Position numbers and translations under genes: made by a program
Notes under the pieces: model-generated
Databases searched by the model: none
What the model was told of the DNA's origin: nothing
The model's input: the letters and a program-made list of their open reading frames with translations, nothing else
Origin: Fidelibacterota bacterium
GTDB lineage: Bacteria; Fidelibacterota; UBA2242; JAFGTP01
NCBI GenBank assembly: GCA_021735285.1
Contig: JAIPHI010000110.1
Span: 1 to 9,210 of the forward strand
DNA length: 9,210 bases
Reading direction: 5' to 3'
Part shown: one piece after another, positions 1 through 6,735 of the stretch
Layout: each line of letters starts with the position of its first letter
How positions within the stretch are numbered: the stretch's first letter is position 1

Positions 1-263
1 CTTATTTGGTTGTTTTTTTGGGTTTGTTTATTTTGATCAGAAAAAATTTGCAATTATGGGGGTGGGTCCCCCCCCCCGCTTTCCGGGGCGCCCCCCTCCC
101 ATATATATTATACCCACGCAAACACAAAAACGGGAAATTATGGGATTTTCGGTTTGAGGAGCGCTGGAGGGACGGCATTCTCCTAAAAAAATATTTTGTG
201 TATATAGGAGATTATTTGAATATAGAAAATTATCAAGATCAGGAAAAAAATCTAAAAAATTAA
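1..263 (+). CDS. Partial or degenerate open frame with C-rich tract, unknown function
   Basis: This frame is open at the left edge of the window, so the gene may begin upstream; the first in-window start codon would be TTG at 6. The first 30 residues are hydrophobic and low-complexity and are followed by a proline-rich stretch encoded by a run of ten C bases and a second C-rich block. The remainder (KHKNGKLWDFRFEERWRDG, then KKYFVYIGD) looks like genuine protein. It faintly recalls the short Lys/Arg-rich N-terminal segment of some IS1634-type transposases (NGK, then RDGxxxK, then LGD), but this is pattern memory only. There is no downstream domain, so it would be a fragment. A second frame is also open across the C-rich tract up to about 156, which fits a frameshifted remnant. 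I am not sure that it is an expressed gene. Confidence 0.35.
   Translation, partial: YLVVFLGLFILIRKNLQLWGWVPPPAFRGAPLPYILYPRKHKNGKLWDFRFEERWRDGILLKKYFVYIGDYLNIENYQDQEKNLKN
58..100. repeat. GC-rich tract with C10 homopolymer and GGGGCGCCCC palindrome
   Basis: Within AT-rich DNA there is a short block made almost only of G and C: GGGGGTGGGT (58-67), then ten C bases (68-77), then a perfect 10-bp palindrome GGGGCGCCCC (85-94) and further C runs up to 100. G runs before and C runs after can pair in several registers, so a stable hairpin is possible. A homopolymer of this length inside an open frame is prone to slippage. No T-run follows, so it is not an intrinsic terminator. Confidence 0.7.
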
Positions 264-394
264 TTAAAAGATATGTTGTTGTTTTTTCAACCCTATAATT
301 TAATTTGATATAAAATAATTTATTATATTTGCTTTTGCCGGCTTGATAATATTAATAATATTAATAAAATTAAGCAAGAATATAGAGATTTAAA
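264..394. promoter_or_regulatory. AT-rich leader of the 308-residue protein gene, possible -10 box
   Basis: This 131-nt gap is nearly pure A+T. A perfect -10-like hexamer TATAAT lies at 294-299, but no good -35 hexamer sits at the usual distance, so promoter assignment is tentative. A low-complexity stretch at about 347-369 repeats TAATATTAA-like units. Just before the next start codon the sequence contains only a weak AGAG ribosome-binding element. Confidence 0.3.
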
Positions 395-1321
395 ATGGTA
401 AATTACTATTTATATAAGAATAAAATAAAAGAAAGATTAGAAAACTACTACGGTAATAATGTATCAAAAATTAAAGATTTAAAAAGATTCGATGGGAACA
501 TCCTAAATCCAAATTGGGACAAAATAATTCCTAAAGGTCTTTATGATTCGTTTTTAAAAATATTAATCGACAATTGTAAATATCCTATAAAGGATGAATT
601 TTATGATATTAATCTAAATAATGAAGGAAAAGATAATCTCGGTGAAAAAATTCAATGTATTGAAGAAATATATACGATATTATTTAAATATATAGCTATA
701 ATGTTCGGATATGTTAAATATGTATGGAGATTCAGAGATGTGATAAATTTCATAGACAGATGTCCGAAAAATAATAGGATCATTAATCAAAGGTCATATT
801 CAAAAATTAAGTGTTTGATTTTCAAGAAAGTATTAAAAAAAGAGTATATAGGGACAAATTGGGACAAAAGGATAAGTATTTATTCATATAATGAGGAAAA
901 TATTTATCTTTTTAAGCAAGGGATTATTTTAGTTTTAAATCTTGAAGAGATAATAGATAATATCGGAATTAATGTAAACGAATTCAAAATTTTTGGTGGG
1001 GAAGGATCACAACAAATAACAAATACGATTTGGGAAGAAATAAAAAGTGAAGATAATTTTATAAATTTTAAAGTGAAAGGCAAAAGAAATTTAAAGAGAT
1101 TTAAAACAGTAAAAGTAATTTCTAAATATATAGAAGATGCAAAGAGAAAAGCCCCCGAATCGTTATGCAGTGCTAATGATGTAGCAGATAAAATCGTAAA
1201 AAGGTACGAAGGTAAAGATAAATATGATTATCTTCCAAAAAAAGAGACAATCCGTAAAAATTACATCGGTGAAATATTTAAATGTGATGGAGAAGAATAC
1301 GATTGTAGAATAGAATCGTAA
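395..1321 (+). CDS. Hypothetical 308-residue protein with possible C-terminal HTH
   Basis: I do not recognise this family. The protein is rich in Lys, Ile, Asn and Tyr, has no signal peptide or clear membrane segment, and appears cytoplasmic. Residues about 85-125 are helical and hydrophobic (IYTILFKYIAIMFGYVKYVW). The C-terminal part (about 256-296: SLCSANDVADKIVKRY, then YLPKKETIRKNYIGEIF) has the spacing of a helix-turn-helix, so DNA binding is possible but unproven. The ATG at 395 is the first good start; only a weak AGAG element precedes it. The gene stands alone, with an AT-rich leader and its own terminator directly after the stop. It is more AT-rich than the rest (12 G+C of 60 bases at 901-960). 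This layout is typical of an independently transcribed cargo (moron-like) gene in a prophage, for example regulation or defence, but that is inference. Confidence 0.75.
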   Translation: MVNYYLYKNKIKERLENYYGNNVSKIKDLKRFDGNILNPNWDKIIPKGLYDSFLKILIDNCKYPIKDEFYDINLNNEGKDNLGEKIQCIEEIYTILFKYIAIMFGYVKYVWRFRDVINFIDRCPKNNRIINQRSYSKIKCLIFKKVLKKEYIGTNWDKRISIYSYNEENIYLFKQGIILVLNLEEIIDNIGINVNEFKIFGGEGSQQITNTIWEEIKSEDNFINFKVKGKRNLKRFKTVKVISKYIEDAKRKAPESLCSANDVADKIVKRYEGKDKYDYLPKKETIRKNYIGEIFKCDGEEYDCRIES

Positions 1322-1349
1322 AAATTAAAAATAAATAAATCATATTTTT

Positions 1350-1385
1350 GGTGCTATCTATAAATTCAGGTAGCACCATTTTTTT
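1350..1385 (+). terminator. Intrinsic terminator after the 308-residue protein gene
   Basis: A 10-bp stem with one G-U pair is formed by 1350-1359 (GGTGCTATCT) and 1368-1377 (AGGTAGCACC), with an 8-nt loop, followed by a run of seven T (1379-1385). It starts 29 bases after the stop codon of the upstream gene and has no T-run in the reverse direction, so it terminates + strand transcription only. Confidence 0.9.
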
Positions 1386-1581
1386 ATATATATTTTGATA
1401 ACTATGGCAAATTCCAACCTAATGCCAAAATTAAATAAAACTATTTCTCCTCAATATATTTGAAATATTTCTGTCATTGAGTTGTCATTAGCATAGTTTA
1501 ACTTGCTGATAATAATAATTTTAAACATATTTTAGTGTTAGATGTTTGAAATTTGCGAGAGAATCAAAAAAAGGAGCGAAA
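1386..1581 (+). promoter_or_regulatory. Intergenic region, weak candidate promoter and strong RBS
   Basis: This gap between the terminator and the next gene should hold the promoter of the replication operon. The best pair I can see is TTGCTG (1503-1508), 17 bases, then CATATT (1526-1531), which is a poor match to consensus. A strong Shine-Dalgarno AAGGAG lies at 1571-1576, five bases before ATG 1582, and decides that start over the upstream in-frame TTG at 1546. Confidence 0.35.
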
Positions 1582-1767
1582 ATGCTAAACCAAAGAGAGC
1601 TTTGTGCGCAGACAAATTTGAAACCAAGGCAGGTGGACAATTTGGTGCGAAATTATACCATCCCACCAAAATACGTGCAAAGATTTGGCAAGGGAATACC
1701 GAGAAAATTCGACCCCAAGGCAGTAAAAATCATCAAAAAGTGGAAGGAAGAAAAAGCTATTGAATAA
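1582..1767 (+). CDS. Small MerR/excisionase-like HTH DNA-binding protein
   Basis: This 61-residue protein begins MLNQRELCAQTNLKPRQVDN and continues with a YTIPP turn, a basic segment (RFGKGIPRKFDP) and a short final helix (AVKIIKKWKEE). That is the layout of the MerR-like/HTH_17 fold: an N-terminal HTH, a wing with Gly and Arg, and a helix that starts after a Asp-Pro. Such small proteins act as excisionases, phage repressors or Cro-like regulators. The start at 1582 is chosen because AAGGAG precedes it at five bases; an in-frame TTG at 1546 would add 12 residues but lacks an RBS and a matching fold. It is the first gene of the run that leads to the replication genes, which suits an early regulator. 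The exact role, such as activator, repressor or directionality factor, cannot be told from sequence alone. Confidence 0.75.
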   Translation: MLNQRELCAQTNLKPRQVDNLVRNYTIPPKYVQRFGKGIPRKFDPKAVKIIKKWKEEKAIE

Positions 1768-1808
1768 GTGAAATTTAGATAAATCAAAATTGCAAAATGG
1801 AGGAAGAT

Positions 1809-1988
1809 ATGCAGAAATCGATTACAATATTCAGCGATCCTAAAAAATCTATTGGCCACATTTGTATTAATGGCAAGATGGAAGACCTCAAACATTTGCA
1901 GGAGATTTCAAAAAAATCCATAAATAGGAAAATTTTAAAGGAAATTCAAATAGAAAATAAAAACAGCGAAGTCTCAACTCAATTTTGA
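1809..1988 (+). CDS. Hypothetical 59-residue protein
   Basis: This short gene follows the HTH gene by 41 bases. The start at 1809 is preferred over in-frame ATG 1797 because GGAGG (1799-1803) lies five bases upstream of 1809, whereas 1797 overlaps that site and has none of its own. The product starts MQKSITIFSDPKKSIGHICI and then becomes a Lys/Ile/Glu-rich helix (about 24-52). No family is recognised. The first part could form a short beta hairpin and the rest an amphipathic helix, as in many small phage early proteins that bind DNA or host proteins, but no function can be assigned. The good RBS, the position in a co-directional gene run and the lack of a competing frame support it as a real gene. 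Confidence 0.55.
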   Translation: MQKSITIFSDPKKSIGHICINGKMEDLKHLQEISKKSINRKILKEIQIENKNSEVSTQF

Positions 1989-2027
1989 GAGTGATGCTAA
2001 ACATTAATTCAATGAAAGGGAATTCAA

Positions 2028-2423
2028 ATGGAAGATTTCGTAAAATTCGCATCGGAAGCTAAGCTATTTTTAAAGACAAGGAAAGAATTAGATCGGAAAG
2101 CGAAGATCACAGATGACGGAGTGTTGATTATTACTATCAAAGGCTCTGATAAGCAATCTTTTGTCCGGAATATTGCCAATTATACAGTTAAAGATTCTTT
2201 CGTGCTCCTAATTGAATTATTGGACAGACCTATCCCCCGTAAAGTTGTGAGATACGTTGCTTATCTTCTCTGTAAATACAAAAAAATAACGCAAATACCC
2301 GATGAAGTATTGCTTTTTTCTGACTTGATCCAGGATAATGAAATTACTCGAGGCCTTAAAGCGATACAGCGAGAAGTAGATAAAATCCCCGTACCACCTG
2401 TGCCATCCCCTCCAACAAAATGA
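2028..2423 (+). CDS. Hypothetical 131-residue protein with proline-rich tail
   Basis: A gene with a good AAAGGG element seven bases ahead of its ATG. The product begins with a charged helix (EDFVKFASEAKLFLKTRKELDR is the trend over residues 2-23), followed by a beta-like stretch (GVLIITIKG, 31-39), a mixed helical core (about 45-115) and a proline-rich end (PVPPVPSPP, 121-129). I recognise no family. It lies directly before the replication initiator, a position where phages often carry recombination, single-strand-binding or regulatory proteins. The short Pro-rich tail could be a flexible partner-binding end, but it does not match the acidic tip of SSB. It is likely a cytoplasmic early protein, and the function remains open. 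Confidence 0.7.
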   Translation: MEDFVKFASEAKLFLKTRKELDRKAKITDDGVLIITIKGSDKQSFVRNIANYTVKDSFVLLIELLDRPIPRKVVRYVAYLLCKYKKITQIPDEVLLFSDLIQDNEITRGLKAIQREVDKIPVPPVPSPPTK

Positions 2424-2474
2424 TTTACAATTCATCTGCAAACCTATAAGTTTAAATAAACGGAAAAAATACAA

Positions 2475-3497
2475 TTGAAAAACACCGGATTTATCGTGGT
2501 TTATAGAAAACTCCGAAATAATGAGCTCTGGCAAAAACCAGAGAAATTACAAGCCTGGCTGGACTTGTTATTTGAGGCTGAATATGAGAGAAAAGAAAAA
2601 AATATTAAAGGATCAACAATACTTATAAATAGAGGAGAGAAGGAATATTCCAGAAGATACTTGATGAATAAATGGAGCTGGTCTGATACGAAATTAAATA
2701 ATTTTCTTAATTATCTGGAAAAAGCCAATATGATCACCATTAAGAAAACCGGAATTTATCATAGACCTATCAAAATTTGCATTGAAAACTATGATCTGTA
2801 TCAGACAAAAACAGACAATACCAAAACCCCTGATAGCCAGAGAGTTAAATCCGATTTTGAGAAGCAAAGCCGACAATCAGCCGACGATAAAACAGACAAT
2901 AAAACAGACAATTGTAAAATTACTGACAGACAGGTAATTACCCCCTCAAAAGATACCCCTAAAACGACAATAAAAGCGACGAAAAAAACGACCCATAATA
3001 ATATAACAAATAATAAAGAAGCTATAAATATACCGTCAAATCGAAATTTGCCGGAATCTTATTTTGATCTTTCTTTAAAATTCCATCAAATCCAAAAAAA
3101 GAATGGTCTTCACCACAAAGATTTTAATAAAGAATTGACCTACGAGACTGCTATCGTAAAAAATGGTGCCGAAGCCATCGATAGACTTATCAGGCTGGAT
3201 GGTGAGAGTTTAGAGGATGTGAAGGAGACTCTACGGTTTGTCCTTACAGATGACTTTTGGCAATCACAGGTAGTGAGCCTTGCCTCCATCCGTAAAAAAT
3301 CGAAGAATGGGAACACAAAATATTTTAATATTAAAAATTCTATGAAAAGAAAACAATCCCAAAAACAAAAATTCTTCTCTCCGGAGGAATTGATCGAGAA
3401 AGGGGTTAAGCCTATTGATCTGGAGAAGGGATTTATCTGCATTGATAATAATAAGTACAAGCCAAACGAATATGGTAGGAATCTTATAGATGGATAA
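2475..3497 (+). CDS. Phage replication initiator / helicase-loader-type protein (DnaD/O-like)
   Basis: The 340-residue protein has the three-part build of phage replisome organisers. Residues 1-95 (FIVVYRKLRNNELW, then KLQAWLDLLFEA, then SRRYLMNKWSWSDTKLNNFLNYLEKANMI) look like the winged-helix N-terminal domain that binds the origin. Residues 108-190 are a hydrophilic Lys/Thr/Asp/Asn linker. Residues 195-290 (ending VLTDDFWQSQVVSLASIRKK, then KYFNIKNSM) match the C-terminal DnaD-like region found in such proteins, usually the helicase-contact part. The start is TTG 2475: there is no in-frame ATG before residue 64, a stop lies upstream at 2457-2459, and the family usually begins close to this Gly-Phe-Ile motif. 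RBS is weak (GGA at 2462). The gene overlaps the helicase gene by 8 nt, which supports joint function in loading the helicase. Its linker-coding DNA contains repeats that may be the origin. Confidence 0.8.
   Translation: MKNTGFIVVYRKLRNNELWQKPEKLQAWLDLLFEAEYERKEKNIKGSTILINRGEKEYSRRYLMNKWSWSDTKLNNFLNYLEKANMITIKKTGIYHRPIKICIENYDLYQTKTDNTKTPDSQRVKSDFEKQSRQSADDKTDNKTDNCKITDRQVITPSKDTPKTTIKATKKTTHNNITNNKEAINIPSNRNLPESYFDLSLKFHQIQKKNGLHHKDFNKELTYETAIVKNGAEAIDRLIRLDGESLEDVKETLRFVLTDDFWQSQVVSLASIRKKSKNGNTKYFNIKNSMKRKQSQKQKFFSPEELIEKGVKPIDLEKGFICIDNNKYKPNEYGRNLIDG
2808..3034. repeat. Candidate iteron-type replication origin inside the initiator gene
   Basis: The 12-mer AAAACAGACAAT occurs three times: 2808-2819, 2889-2900 and 2901-2912, the last two in tandem. 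Related pieces flank them (TCAGACAAAA at 2801-2810 and TGACAGACAGG at 2923-2933). A second, looser set (AAAACGAC, AAAAGCGAC, AAAAACGAC) lies at about 2961-2992 with a spacing of roughly 12 bases. A very AT-rich stretch follows (about 2994-3032) and could be the unwinding element. Lambdoid phages place iterons inside the O gene in the same way. The repeats also encode Lys-Thr-Asp-Asn in a low-complexity linker, so protein-level repetition is an alternative explanation. Confidence 0.45.
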
Positions 3498-4788
3498 ACA
3501 ATTGGCCAAACTGCAAAACAAAGATGCCGAGAAAAATATCATTGCGGAATTAGTCAGTAATAATCAGGCTTTAGCGAATATTCAGAACTTAAAACCCCAC
3601 CATTTCTCAAGCGGAAAATTGAAAAGAATATACAAAAAAATATTGGAGATAGATGCGCAGGGCAGGCCGGTGGACTTGGTAACTCTGTCAAATGAGATCG
3701 AAGGGGTTAATGTCAGTGAATTGTCTTACCTTATCGGAGAAGGGATATCATCAGTAAAAGTGAAAGAATACGAGAATATAATAATCTCAAATTGGATTCG
3801 GAGGAAACTACTACAAGCAGGATATAATTTCGTTTCAAAAATTTCAAAACCAAAGAATGATCCTTCTGATCTGGTTTCAATGATATCTGAAAAATTTGAT
3901 AATATTCTAAAAATTAATGGTCAAACAGAGAAATTAGGCGATATTGAGAATACTCTTTCGGAGTTAGTAGAACAGAGAGTAGATGGAATAAAAGAGGCAC
4001 CAGGTATAAAAACAAGTTATGCAGGAATCGATAAGAGAACCGGAGGGTTTCAACCGGGTGATCTAGTCACAATAGGTGGCTCAACCTCCTCAGGAAAGAC
4101 AGCATTTAGTTTAAATATTTGTGAAAACTTAGTATTTAATAGCGAACCTACTCCGATTGGATACATTACCCTTGAACTAAGTAAATCCGGAATTTTAGAC
4201 AGGTTGATATGTACCAAAGCAGGAATCAATACCAGCAAATTTTACAATAATGAAGTAACTACTCAGGATAAAAATAAATATCAAAATATAGCAAGCGATC
4301 TATATAATAAACCATTTTACATCGTGGATAATATATCCAGTTTACCGGATATAAAAATGAGGGTGAATTTGTTATGTAAAAACTATGAAACCAGAATCAT
4401 ATTTGTTGATAACTTGCAAAATATTTTAGGGAATGCGGGGGAAGATTTTAGGAAGTTAATCACCCAGGCGACAAAAACATTAAAAGCACTTGCTAAGAGA
4501 TTAAATATTACAATAGTGGCATTGTCACACTTAAGTAGATCAGGAGATGAATCTAAATGCCCTCGTTTATCTGACCTAAAAGAAAGTTCATCAATAGAAC
4601 AGGATTCAGATAAAGTGCTACTAATCCATCGTCCATATAAAGAGGCTGGATTAAGAGATTTTAAAGAGGACTGCTCATTAAGTTTAGCCAAAAATCGCCA
4701 GGGACAGACAGGAAGGATAGAATTAATATTCAATAGAAAAATTGCAAGATTCGAGAACACAGGAGAAGAAAAGGATGCCGGATTTTAA
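3490..4788 (+). CDS. dnaB: Replicative DNA helicase, DnaB family
   Basis: This 432-residue protein is a hexameric 5'-3' helicase that unwinds DNA at the element's replication fork. Residues about 10-105 form the helical N-terminal DnaB domain (HFSSGKLKRIYKKI, then GRPVDLVTLSNEIE). The RecA-like domain follows. It has Walker A GGSTSSGKTA (196-205), the H1a segment ITLELS with the catalytic Glu 229, Walker B IIFVDNLQNI (303-312), H3 ALSHLSR (344-350), the PRLSDLKESSSIEQDSD stretch (358-374) and the arginine-finger loop KNRQGQTG (401-408). All catalytic elements are present, so it should be active. It is slightly shorter than the usual 450-470 residues of host DnaB. H3 has His where host DnaB usually has Gln (SQL), a variant also seen in phage and T7-like helicases. 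The ATG overlaps the initiator gene by 8 nt, pointing to translational coupling. Confidence 0.95.
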   Translation: MDKQLAKLQNKDAEKNIIAELVSNNQALANIQNLKPHHFSSGKLKRIYKKILEIDAQGRPVDLVTLSNEIEGVNVSELSYLIGEGISSVKVKEYENIIISNWIRRKLLQAGYNFVSKISKPKNDPSDLVSMISEKFDNILKINGQTEKLGDIENTLSELVEQRVDGIKEAPGIKTSYAGIDKRTGGFQPGDLVTIGGSTSSGKTAFSLNICENLVFNSEPTPIGYITLELSKSGILDRLICTKAGINTSKFYNNEVTTQDKNKYQNIASDLYNKPFYIVDNISSLPDIKMRVNLLCKNYETRIIFVDNLQNILGNAGEDFRKLITQATKTLKALAKRLNITIVALSHLSRSGDESKCPRLSDLKESSSIEQDSDKVLLIHRPYKEAGLRDFKEDCSLSLAKNRQGQTGRIELIFNRKIARFENTGEEKDAGF

Positions 4789-4814
4789 TATGAATCGCAA
4801 TCTTAGGTGATATT

Positions 4815-5621
4815 ATGAAGACAAATCAAATAATGAAACGAGAACTACCGATAACAGGATTGACCGGAGAGGTCTATAATAAGACCACCATACGACAAAG
4901 AACAAAGGACGGTTATTTTAATGCAACAGATTTACTTAAGATATATAATAAAGCAACCGGTTCAAAAAAGAAAATGAACAATTTTTTAAGAAAACAAGAG
5001 ACCGAGGACTTTTCAAATGTGATTGAAAACAACGAATATGCAAAAGAACGGAATAACGACCTTTTAGTACAAAATATAAAAGACGCTAATAAGCGTGTTT
5101 TATTTCAGAGGGGAGAAGGTGAGGATCAGCACCTTTTAACTGAAACCAAAACCGGGCAGGTTGGAATTAAGAAAAAAGCATACGAAAAGGCCAGAGGTCG
5201 TAATGGCGGAACGTGGTTACATCCCTATTTATTCCTCGATTTTGCTATGTGGTTAAGTCCTGAATTCAAATATCAGGCCATTAAATGGATATACGATAAT
5301 CTGGTTAAGTTCAGAGTTCAATCCGGAGATCATTTTAAAGATATGTGTAAAGCGATTGCGAAAAATTATTATGATAGATTTGACAAAAAACCACCCAGAG
5401 AAATTTATAAAGCCGAAGCCCTGGAGATAAAAAAATTAGTAGGGCTTGATGAAGGGCAGGATTGGAATAATGCTACCGAGAAGCAACTAAAACTAAGAGA
5501 TAGATTACAAAAGGCCAATACCAAAGCCCACTTACAGGGAAAGTATAAAAAAGAGCGAATAGAGTATCTTGAGAGAGTTAAGGAAACTTTTGAACTGGCA
5601 TATTATCAACCACAATTCTAA
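4815..5621 (+). CDS. KilA-N domain protein
   Basis: The 268-residue protein carries a KilA-N domain, a DNA-binding fold common in phages and large DNA viruses. Its two signature blocks are GYFNATDLLK (33-42) and RGRNGGTWLHPYLFLDFAMWLSPEF (128-151; split by the conserved Trp-Leu-His-Pro), ending QAIKWI (154-159). Between them is an unusually long charged insert (about 62-127), while the usual distance is shorter by a few dozen residues. The C-terminal part (170-268) is helical and basic and is not assigned; such parts often mediate a second function in phage antirepressors. The AGGTGA element at 4805-4810 supports ATG 4815; a second in-frame ATG lies at 4833. It follows the helicase by 26 bases. 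KilA-N proteins in phages are commonly linked with host inhibition or antirepression, but its action here is inferred only. Confidence 0.85.
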   Translation: MKTNQIMKRELPITGLTGEVYNKTTIRQRTKDGYFNATDLLKIYNKATGSKKKMNNFLRKQETEDFSNVIENNEYAKERNNDLLVQNIKDANKRVLFQRGEGEDQHLLTETKTGQVGIKKKAYEKARGRNGGTWLHPYLFLDFAMWLSPEFKYQAIKWIYDNLVKFRVQSGDHFKDMCKAIAKNYYDRFDKKPPREIYKAEALEIKKLVGLDEGQDWNNATEKQLKLRDRLQKANTKAHLQGKYKKERIEYLERVKETFELAYYQPQF

Positions 5622-5630
5622 AGATAAACT

Positions 5631-5924
5631 ATGGATAAAAAAATACTAAATAGACTGAAAAATATTGAAGAAAAACTTAGTGATCTTGAAACAAACAACA
5701 AGTATCCTCTCTGGATGGATATCAATCAATGCAGCAGATACACCAGTCTTGGCAAATCCACGATCAGGAGGATGGTAAGTAATGATGAAATTCCCTACCA
5801 AAGGGCTGGTAACACTACAAAACTTTTATTTAACAGGCGTCAAATTGATTACTATCTGCTGACTAAATCTAAACATCCCAATAAAAGACAAAGGAAACGA
5901 ATGAAGGAATTTATCAATGACTAG
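5631..5924 (+). CDS. Excisionase-family (HTH_17) DNA-binding protein
   Basis: The 97-residue protein has a short N-terminal helix with heptad-like spacing (IEEKLSDLE, 12-20) that could be a coiled coil. It then has an HTH_17/excisionase-type domain (28-78): WMDINQCSRYTSLGKSTIRR forms the HTH, VSNDEIPYQRAGN the turn and wing, and LLFNRRQIDYYLL the closing segment. A strongly basic tail (HPNKRQRKRMKEF) follows. This is a DNA-binding regulator or recombination directionality factor. The start ATG lies 9 bases after the previous stop and has only a weak AAAG-type RBS, so coupling to the upstream gene is likely. Its last 8 bases overlap the methyltransferase gene. No integrase is in the window, so a role in excision cannot be shown; a transcription regulator is equally possible. 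Confidence 0.8.
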   Translation: MDKKILNRLKNIEEKLSDLETNNKYPLWMDINQCSRYTSLGKSTIRRMVSNDEIPYQRAGNTTKLLFNRRQIDYYLLTKSKHPNKRQRKRMKEFIND

Positions 5925-6735
5925 TAAATATGAGCCTCAGATTATATATGGTGATTTTTTCCAGGAATATAAAAATCATTTAGACCCAAGATCTGTAGAT
6001 TTATTTTTGTCTGATCCACCATGGGGTTTATTCCAGGAAGATAGCGATTTGACCGGTGTAAGTGATCCTGAAATAAATATTGAAAAATTAGAAGATGTTT
6101 TAGATTATCTGCTTTGTAAAAATGGTACAGTTTTAATTTTTTGTGATCTCGATCTATTAATCAGGCTTAAAACATCATTTAATAAATTTATCTTCAAGTG
6201 GAATTATGTACTAAATAAGACTCTCTCCGTTCCTGAAGGTAAATATCGTCCAATTCCTACTGTAGAATATATTTCAGTATTCCATCGAGCCGAGACCAGG
6301 ACATCGGAAATACCTTTTAACGGATATGAGTCAGGCAGAAAAGGATTGCCATACCAGAAGAAAAATTATCCCGACTATCAGGAACAGAAAACACGTAGAA
6401 AAATCAAAAATGATTTTGATCTAAATAAATCAGGCAAACGCTGGATTAGGCAGTCTTTAAATATGAGAAACCGCTGTAATTTACTGAAAATAGAACGTGA
6501 ATTAGGAGGAGGCCATCCTTTTCAAAAATCAGAACGCTTGTTAAGAATTTTAATTAAAGTTCATAGCAAACCAGGAGCCCTTGTATTGGACGGTTTTACA
6601 GGCAGCGGATCAACACTTGTAGCAGCATCCAAAGAAGGCCGTAAATCCATTGGACTAGAAAATGATAAACGGTGGCTTGAGGTCTGTAAAGATCGAATTA
6701 AACACGAAACAAGTAAGATAGAGGTTTTTCAATGA
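5917..6735 (+). CDS. Beta-class DNA methyltransferase (N6-adenine or N4-cytosine), orphan
   Basis: This 272-residue enzyme transfers a methyl group from S-adenosylmethionine to an amino group of adenine or cytosine in a specific DNA site. The catalytic motif IV SDPPWGL (32-38, DPPW 33-36) is near the N terminus and the SAM-binding motif I LDGFTGSGSTL (224-234) is near the C terminus, the order that defines the beta class. HPFQKSERLLRILI (200-213) fits the motif before motif I, and SIGLEND (244-250) carries the acidic residue of motif II. The central part (about 125-195) is basic and probably recognises the target. No restriction endonuclease lies nearby, so this is an orphan methylase, as phages use against host restriction or to control replication or packaging. 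The ATG is nested in the end of the preceding gene (8-nt overlap). Confidence 0.9.
   Translation: MTSKYEPQIIYGDFFQEYKNHLDPRSVDLFLSDPPWGLFQEDSDLTGVSDPEINIEKLEDVLDYLLCKNGTVLIFCDLDLLIRLKTSFNKFIFKWNYVLNKTLSVPEGKYRPIPTVEYISVFHRAETRTSEIPFNGYESGRKGLPYQKKNYPDYQEQKTRRKIKNDFDLNKSGKRWIRQSLNMRNRCNLLKIERELGGGHPFQKSERLLRILIKVHSKPGALVLDGFTGSGSTLVAASKEGRKSIGLENDKRWLEVCKDRIKHETSKIEVFQ

Noticed and set aside
1542..1763. Open frame of 73 codons overlapping the first small HTH gene
   Set aside because: It is shifted relative to the frame that has the AAGGAG site and a recognisable HTH sequence, and its product shows no plausible fold.
1582..1988. Toxin-antitoxin pair formed by the two small genes
   Set aside because: The HTH protein could be an antitoxin, but the 59-residue partner shows no toxin motif, and the spacing of 41 bases is not typical of a coupled pair.
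2028..2423. Single-strand DNA-binding protein upstream of the initiator
   Set aside because: Position fits, but no OB-fold pattern or acidic C-terminal tip is visible; the tail is proline-rich instead.
2217..3542. Several minus-strand open frames opposite the replication genes
   Set aside because: They are Phe/Leu/Ile-rich mirror frames of strongly supported + strand genes and lack ribosome-binding sites and family resemblance.
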